A stretch of DNA of 8,351 nt from RPQK01 sp041946865 (GTDB lineage: Bacteria; Acidobacteriota; UBA6911; RPQK01): contig JBHGBF010000246.1 of the NCBI GenBank assembly GCA_041946865.1, positions 1-8,351 on the forward strand, given 5' to 3'. Each line of letters starts with the position of its first letter. Position 1 is the stretch's first letter. Made by a program: the position numbers and the translations under genes. Under the pieces are notes generated by a model, which did not search any database, was not told where the DNA came from, and was given only the letters and a program-made list of their open reading frames with translations. Of this stretch, positions 1 through 4,168 are shown one piece after another.

Positions 1-13
1 GCGAGCCCGGCAA

Positions 14-33
14 CCGGACTCTGGAGAGTCCGG
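14..33. repeat. Perfect 9-bp-arm palindromic hairpin
   Basis: CCGGACTCT (14-22) and AGAGTCCGG (25-33) are exact inverted arms around GG. In RNA this would be an 8-bp stem with a TGGA tetraloop. No T-run follows on either strand, so it is not a typical intrinsic terminator, though it could slow or end transcription from either side. The shape is REP-like. Confidence 0.65.
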
Positions 34-37
34 CCAC
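18..37 (+). repeat. Left copy of edge inverted repeat
   Basis: These 20 bases are the exact reverse complement of 8332-8351. Beyond the exact block the match continues imperfectly inward: one mismatch, ATAA conserved, two mismatches, GCC conserved. Together with the hairpin at 14-33 this looks like one copy of a dispersed intergenic palindromic element; terminal repeats of a mobile element are less likely because no transposase gene lies between the copies. Confidence 0.7.
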
Positions 38-69
38 GATAAAAGCCGCTTGAATTTTCTGTATCGTGG
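34..69. repeat. 8-bp inverted repeat with 20-base loop
   Basis: CCACGATA (34-41) and TATCGTGG (62-69) are exact inverted arms, directly abutting the hairpin at 14-33. The loop is AT-rich compared with its surroundings. It is followed at 71-84 by another hairpin, TGCCCC-AA-GGGGCA. The three lie almost end to end. Confidence 0.5.
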
Positions 70-70
70 G

Positions 71-84
71 TGCCCCAAGGGGCA
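71..84. repeat. Short GC-rich hairpin
   Basis: TGCCCC (71-76) and GGGGCA (79-84) pair around AA, or as 5 bp with a CAAG tetraloop. No T-tract follows on either strand. It is the third of a series of neighbouring hairpins at the left edge. Confidence 0.45.
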
Positions 85-261
85 TGATGGACTCCGAAAG
101 AGTGCTCGCAACTCCCGGCGCTTCAGAGGCACGGGTATCCAGAAGCGCTTCGTACTTACATACGTCCACTGGAGAGGAAAGCCATGCTCGGGAAAATGCT
201 CAAGTAGGGGCCGTCGAGCCACTTTGAAACCGGCCCGCCGTGGGGTACGACCGGCCTCCGC

Positions 262-281
262 CTTTCTCTGTCTTTCTCTGT
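262..281. repeat. Tandem duplication of a 10-base unit
   Basis: Two exact back-to-back copies of CTTTCTCTGT (262-271 and 272-281), about 40 bases past the stop of the last gene on its downstream side. Pyrimidine-rich CTCTGT repeats like this are common in intergenic DNA of some soil bacteria; no function is known to me. Confidence 0.6.
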
Positions 282-321
282 GGCTGAAGCCTTTAAGTTT
301 TGTCGGGTTACCCTTTGCCCC

Positions 322-3258
322 TCACAAGTCCTTGCTGTATTTGTTGCTGACCAGGTTGCGCGAATCGGTCGCCTGAATCTCCACGCGGTCGGGGGACACT
401 TTCCCGAAAGGCGTCGTGATTCCCAAGTCCTGGAAGGTGTAGGAGATCGTTCCACTTGTCAGACCGGCCAGGTTCACGTCCGCCGGAGAATTGATCGTCG
501 TCGTATTGTGCAAGTTCGGCCCGCGGTACCAGAAGAACTCAAGCTTAACGATGTCGCCGTCCGGGTCCGACAACTGGACGTCGGCCTTGACCGAATAGTT
601 CGCCAGCTTGGTGAGGGTGGCCGCCTGAATGGCGGGCGCCGTCCCGGCATAGCCTTCTCCGGTCACAGAGACTGTAACGGTGGGGTGGGCGGGGTCGTCA
701 CTCGTGACAGTCAGAGTATCGGAGACCACGCCGGCGTCAGTCGGAGCGAAAGTCACAGTCACCGCCTGCTGGGCGCCGGGGGCCACCGAGAAAGGAAGCG
801 CCGGCGCCGACACCGTAAAGACCGCTGAGGTCTTGGCGATGGACTGGACGGTCAGGGTCGCCGTCCCGCTGTTTTGAACTGTAAAGATCAGCTGCCTGGT
901 TTCCCCCGTGTTCACTGTGTCGAAGTCAAGGCTCGCCGGTGAAACCTGGATTTGCGGCTGCGGAGCGGGGCTGACCGCAAAAGCCACGCCATTGGAGAGA
1001 CCGCCTCCCGGCGCCGGATTCAGGACCGTGACCGTGGCTGTGCCGGCCGTCGCGGTATCGGAAGCCGGAACCGAGGCAGTCAGCTGATTGGCGCTGACAA
1101 AAGTGGTCGAACGCGCGGCGCCGTTCCAGTGGACCTCGGCGCCGGATACAAAATCCGCGCCGTTGACTGTCAGCGTAAACGCCGGACCACCAGCCGTCGC
1201 GGAGCCGGGGCTAAGACTCGTGACAGCCGGGACCGGGTTAAGCGCCGGCGGGTTGTATAAGGTTGTGATCACGGGAAAGGTGGTGAGGATGGCGCCCTGC
1301 TGCTTGAGGGCAACTGCTGAGACGGGAAGCGCCGATTCCGCTTCGAGCACTCCCGCAAAGCTGTCGGCCAGGGCGAACAACCCGGTGACGTACTGGGGAG
1401 AGTGCTGACCCGGCCCGAGAGGGACGTTAGCGGTTCCCAGCAAAGCCCCGGTCCTGTCTCGCAGCGTAAGCCCGAGGTCCGTCGCCGCCGGGGACACATT
1501 CGCAAAAGCGACACCCGTGTTCGAGGCGTTTTTCTGGTAAAGAACGGGGATAACAAAGCGCGTCCCGGCGGGCGAAGCTCCGACTCCCGCCTCGACCAGG
1601 GTATTCCCGCCGCCGTCCCGCTGGGTAAAGAGAATCGTCCCGCCCACCGGACCCGAGGCGGTCAACCGCGCATAGCCGGCCTCCAGCGGCCCCGAGCCGT
1701 CCGTCTGCAGCAGGGCGGATCCCCCTTCGGCAACCGTCAAGGGAAACTCCGAGCCGATCCGGCCGTCGCTCAAACGCAGGTTGAAAGCGGCGCCGGTCGA
1801 TTTGTAGAATCCGACTTTGGCCGTTACTGTGGCCGCCGTTCGGTTGACCACCAGGAGAGAGGAAAGGAAGCTGCCGCCCGGGAACGTCCCATTGGCGACT
1901 TGCGGGAAAACCAGCTCGTTCACCCCGTCCGCCGGCAAATCCAGTTGAGCGCTGTTGGTCACCGACCCGTCATGGCTGGTAAGCGAGACGCTCTCGCCTG
2001 CGGCATCGCAGGCTTGGACCTCCACCAGCTGGAGAGGGGCGGTGGCGCCCGCCGCAGCGGCGCCTGAGAGCTGCAGAATCAGGTGGGCAACCGTGCCCTG
2101 GCCTTGGCGCAACGCCGCCAGAGAGCTGGAGAAAACAACAACGGAGACCTCGTTCCCGGCGGGACTTGCGCCGAGCGTGTGTCCGGCCAGCAAATCGCCC
2201 GGGATCGGCATCACCGCGCCCGGCGCCGAAACCAGACTGGGATCAAACTTCACCCGAAACTGCAGACCGGCAATCTCCTGTCCGCCGCTGAGTGTAATGG
2301 GGACCAGGAATCTGCCTCCCGCCTGGGCCTTGATGTTGGGAATTCCGAGGTCAGCCGCCGCGAACAAGGAATTCAGCGGGAGGAAGAACAGGAAAAGCAT
2401 GCTTGACGCCAGGGACGGCCCCAGCCTTCGCCGGGCCCGGCCACGATAGAACAGAATCGCCTGGCACCCGGCCAGGATCCCGAGCGACAACCCTTGGGCC
2501 ACACTGAAAGGCCCGAACTGCAGACCCGAGGCGTCGGCACGAACGTACTCAACCAGAAGGCGAAACACGGCGTAGGCCGAGATCGCAAAAAGAAACGTCC
2601 TTCCCGGCTGCTTTAACCCGACGCCTGCCGCGTACTCGCGGCGAAGCCACCACAGAGCGATTCCGAAGACCAGCAGCCCAAATATCGACTCGTACAGTTG
2701 CGTCGGGTGGACGGGCAGCGACAACGGCGCATCGGGAGCGAGCAGCCCCGCCTTTACGTGCTGGCGCCAGGCGTGATGCGGCGGCGGAAAACAGACGGCC
2801 CAGGGAAGGTCCGTCGTCTTCCCCCAGTTGCAGCCGGCCAGAAAGCAGCCTGTCCGGCCCAGGAAGAGGCCGAGCGCCAGGCCGGGAACCGTGGCGTCGA
2901 GGTAGACTCCGACCGACTGCCCCCGACGGCGCAGGCAGATCGCACCGGCCAGGAACCCGAAGAGACCGCCCAGCAACGCCAGCCCGCCTTGAGTTGGATC
3001 AATGAGGCGGCGCCACGGCGCCCTCGCAAACTGGTCCCAGTACTGAACGGCATAGATCAGTCGCGCCATCGGGAACAGGAAAAGCAGAGAGTAAAAGATC
3101 GCCTGCGCCGCATCGTCCCGATTCATACCGGCGCGCCGGCAGCGGCGCAGCGTGATCCAGGCGCCGGCGATCAGCGCCAGGGTCAGCATGAACCAGTAGT
3201 CCGGGACCAGGAAGCTCCCTTGTTCGAGTCCGAGTCCCGCGATGATCCGGGATCTCAT
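322..3258 (-). CDS. Lgt-like membrane module fused to cohesin, FPQ, IPT/TIG and ASH modules
   Basis: 978 residues, last gene of the operon. The ATG at 3258 has a GGAGG only 3 bases upstream, a tight spacing. Residues 1-272 are an Lgt-superfamily module (prolipoprotein diacylglyceryl transferase, usually about 290 residues) with about seven hydrophobic helices and the hallmarks GRTGCFLAGCNWG (134-146), LPWAVCFP (151-158), HPTQLYE (184-190) and AYAVFRLLVEYVR (228-240). Against E. coli Lgt, Tyr26, Arg143, Gly154, His196, Tyr235, Arg239 and Glu243 appear kept (Tyr21, Arg135, Gly146, His184, Tyr229, Arg233, Glu237). His103, Asn146 and Glu151 are Leu96, Cys138 and Cys143, so ordinary Lgt activity is doubtful. 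Residues 273-302 look like an internal signal peptide. Next come a cohesin-like domain (303-435), an FPQ module (448-667), an IPT/TIG domain (677-763), an ASH domain (769-871) and a cadherin/PKD-like end (875-978). Residues 303-665 are paralogous to the gene at 7018-8187. The frame is open throughout. Confidence 0.9.
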   Translation of the reverse strand: MRSRIIAGLGLEQGSFLVPDYWFMLTLALIAGAWITLRRCRRAGMNRDDAAQAIFYSLLFLFPMARLIYAVQYWDQFARAPWRRLIDPTQGGLALLGGLFGFLAGAICLRRRGQSVGVYLDATVPGLALGLFLGRTGCFLAGCNWGKTTDLPWAVCFPPPHHAWRQHVKAGLLAPDAPLSLPVHPTQLYESIFGLLVFGIALWWLRREYAAGVGLKQPGRTFLFAISAYAVFRLLVEYVRADASGLQFGPFSVAQGLSLGILAGCQAILFYRGRARRRLGPSLASSMLFLFFLPLNSLFAAADLGIPNIKAQAGGRFLVPITLSGGQEIAGLQFRVKFDPSLVSAPGAVMPIPGDLLAGHTLGASPAGNEVSVVVFSSSLAALRQGQGTVAHLILQLSGAAAAGATAPLQLVEVQACDAAGESVSLTSHDGSVTNSAQLDLPADGVNELVFPQVANGTFPGGSFLSSLLVVNRTAATVTAKVGFYKSTGAAFNLRLSDGRIGSEFPLTVAEGGSALLQTDGSGPLEAGYARLTASGPVGGTILFTQRDGGGNTLVEAGVGASPAGTRFVIPVLYQKNASNTGVAFANVSPAATDLGLTLRDRTGALLGTANVPLGPGQHSPQYVTGLFALADSFAGVLEAESALPVSAVALKQQGAILTTFPVITTLYNPPALNPVPAVTSLSPGSATAGGPAFTLTVNGADFVSGAEVHWNGAARSTTFVSANQLTASVPASDTATAGTATVTVLNPAPGGGLSNGVAFAVSPAPQPQIQVSPASLDFDTVNTGETRQLIFTVQNSGTATLTVQSIAKTSAVFTVSAPALPFSVAPGAQQAVTVTFAPTDAGVVSDTLTVTSDDPAHPTVTVSVTGEGYAGTAPAIQAATLTKLANYSVKADVQLSDPDGDIVKLEFFWYRGPNLHNTTTINSPADVNLAGLTSGTISYTFQDLGITTPFGKVSPDRVEIQATDSRNLVSNKYSKDL
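2353..2442 (-). other. Internal signal-peptide-like segment at the Lgt/cohesin junction
   Basis: Residues 273-302 of the 978-residue protein: an Arg-rich stretch (RGRARRR, 272-278), then LASSMLFLFFLPLNSLFAA as a hydrophobic core, then a small-residue AAA run before DLGIP. This has the n-h-c layout of a Sec signal peptide with a possible signal peptidase I site near residues 299-302. In an Lgt fold the C-terminus is cytoplasmic, so an eighth segment crossing outward would place the cohesin half outside the membrane, in line with its module types. An internal Met lies at residue 287 (2398-2400), but no Shine-Dalgarno precedes it, so separate initiation there looks unlikely. Confidence 0.65.
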
Positions 3259-3261
3259 AGT

Positions 3262-3266
3262 CCTCC
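3262..3266 (-). promoter_or_regulatory. Ribosome binding site of the Lgt-cohesin fusion gene
   Basis: GGAGG on the minus strand, 3 bases before the ATG at 3258 and inside the 19-bp gap after the preceding gene. The spacing is shorter than the usual 5-9 bases. It still supports the ATG at 3258 as the start, because the Lgt module needs its first helix at residues 19-36. Confidence 0.5.
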
Positions 3267-3277
3267 GCCGTCGGTGC

Positions 3278-4168
3278 TCATTGGTAGGCGTTTCCCTTCA
3301 TCGAAATCCTGACCACCGGGAATTTGGGATCATTGGTCGTCACGACGAGCGTGGCGCCCTTGGCACCCGTCGAGGTCGGGGTAAAGACGGTCCAGACATC
3401 CGTGTATTCTCCAGGAGCGACGTAAAACGGCGGCTGCGGCTGACCCGGCTTCAGCGCAAACCATTGTGGCCCCGGCTCCTCCAAAACGATCGAGTGAATA
3501 ACGAGGTTCTCGGCGCCGCGGTTGTAGATGGTGCAGTAATTCTCGTCCGACTTCCGATCGCCGCTCAGGTATACAAACGAATAAGACCCTTTCGCCTCGA
3601 TTCTGGGACCCCTTGGAGCGTCCTGGGCATTCGACCGCGACCAGGGCACATCCACACCGGGCGCCTGCCTGATACCTACGCACTGGCTCGCCGAGCAGAC
3701 CTCCAGTTCGCCCTTGACCAGGCTCGCCATTCCGGAAGCCTGCGGCGTCACGATCAGGCAACTCGTCAGTATTCCCTGTCGCCCGAAGCTTATGTTCTCA
3801 TACACTTCCGGATGCTCCGTAACTTTGACCGTTACAGCAAGCCTGGACCCGGTTGGCGTCTGGCTGAGGATCGTCATTCCGGTACCAGGCCTCACGTTCC
3901 AGGGACGGGGTACGAGAAAAGTACTGTTGGCATCTCCACAATCGTCCTGCTTGAAATAAAAGGTGGTCGTCGCACCCGCGTCAAGGTCCAGCTTCTCGAT
4001 CTCTGGATCGCCCCAGGCACAAATCCTGAAGAGTCTTGGCGGGTCGTCTCCCTCCTCTTCGGTCTTGCAGCAGTCCTCCTTCTTGGGAGCAAGATTGAAC
4101 AGGGCGAACAACGCCAGCAGCAGCGCCAGCTTCACCGTCGGATTGATTCTCGGCAGCTCGACTTTCAT
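3278..4168 (-). CDS. Membrane-anchored protein with C-terminal ASH/DUF1573-like beta domain
   Basis: 296 residues, family not recognised as a whole. The ATG overlaps the stop of the upstream gene (ATGA), and no strong Shine-Dalgarno is seen, so translation is probably coupled. Residues 12-27 (VKLALLLALFALFNLA) form a hydrophobic segment that could be an uncleaved anchor or signal peptide; there is no lipobox. It is followed by a charged linker with a Cys33-Cys34 pair and the acidic run TEEEGDD. Residues about 45-185 contain scattered cysteines (50, 77, 137, 158, 163) and no fold I can name. Residues about 195-293 resemble the ASH / choice-of-anchor D / DUF1573 group: CTIYNRGAENLVIHSI, then PFYVAPGEYTDVWTVFTP and a closing TNDPKFPVVRISMKG. 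Similar domains are in the dockerin protein and in the Lgt fusion protein. Inferred to be an exported, membrane-tethered component of the same assembly. A 19-bp gap separates it from the next gene. Confidence 0.85.
   Translation of the reverse strand: MKVELPRINPTVKLALLLALFALFNLAPKKEDCCKTEEEGDDPPRLFRICAWGDPEIEKLDLDAGATTTFYFKQDDCGDANSTFLVPRPWNVRPGTGMTILSQTPTGSRLAVTVKVTEHPEVYENISFGRQGILTSCLIVTPQASGMASLVKGELEVCSASQCVGIRQAPGVDVPWSRSNAQDAPRGPRIEAKGSYSFVYLSGDRKSDENYCTIYNRGAENLVIHSIVLEEPGPQWFALKPGQPQPPFYVAPGEYTDVWTVFTPTSTGAKGATLVVTTNDPKFPVVRISMKGNAYQ

Larger units (their letters stand above)
1..321. other. Intergenic region downstream of the operon
   Basis: I see no gene with family support in these 321 bases. 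They hold the edge repeat and three adjacent hairpins (14-84), a small hairpin ACTC-CGAAA-GAGT (91-103), a possible long-range pairing GCGAGC (1-6) with GCTCGC (104-109), and a stem GCGCTTC (118-124) with GAAGCGC (142-148). There is also a 7-codon plus-strand frame at 184-207 behind a good Shine-Dalgarno (171-177), and the tandem repeat at 262-281. No T-tract terminator for the operon is evident. The density of pairings suggests a repeat element or structured RNA, but no known RNA family could be assigned. Confidence 0.5.

Noticed and set aside
14..33. Intrinsic terminator of the operon
   Set aside because: The hairpin is strong but has no U-tract on either strand, and it lies almost 300 bases past the stop codon.
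85..180. Cyclic di-GMP (GEMM) riboswitch upstream of the short plus-strand frame
   Set aside because: The CGAAAGAG hairpin loop and a GCAA / ACGGG string give a passing likeness, but the conserved core segments between the stems are not present and no gene follows.
280..828. Plus-strand open frame of 182 residues
   Set aside because: It lies antisense to the coding region of the Lgt-cohesin gene, is Arg/Gly-rich low-complexity in translation, and shows no domain; typical of shadow frames in GC-rich DNA.
1402..2067. Plus-strand open frame of 221 residues
   Set aside because: It is antisense to the cohesin/FPQ region of the fusion gene, and its translation is rich in Arg, Gly and Gln with no motif.
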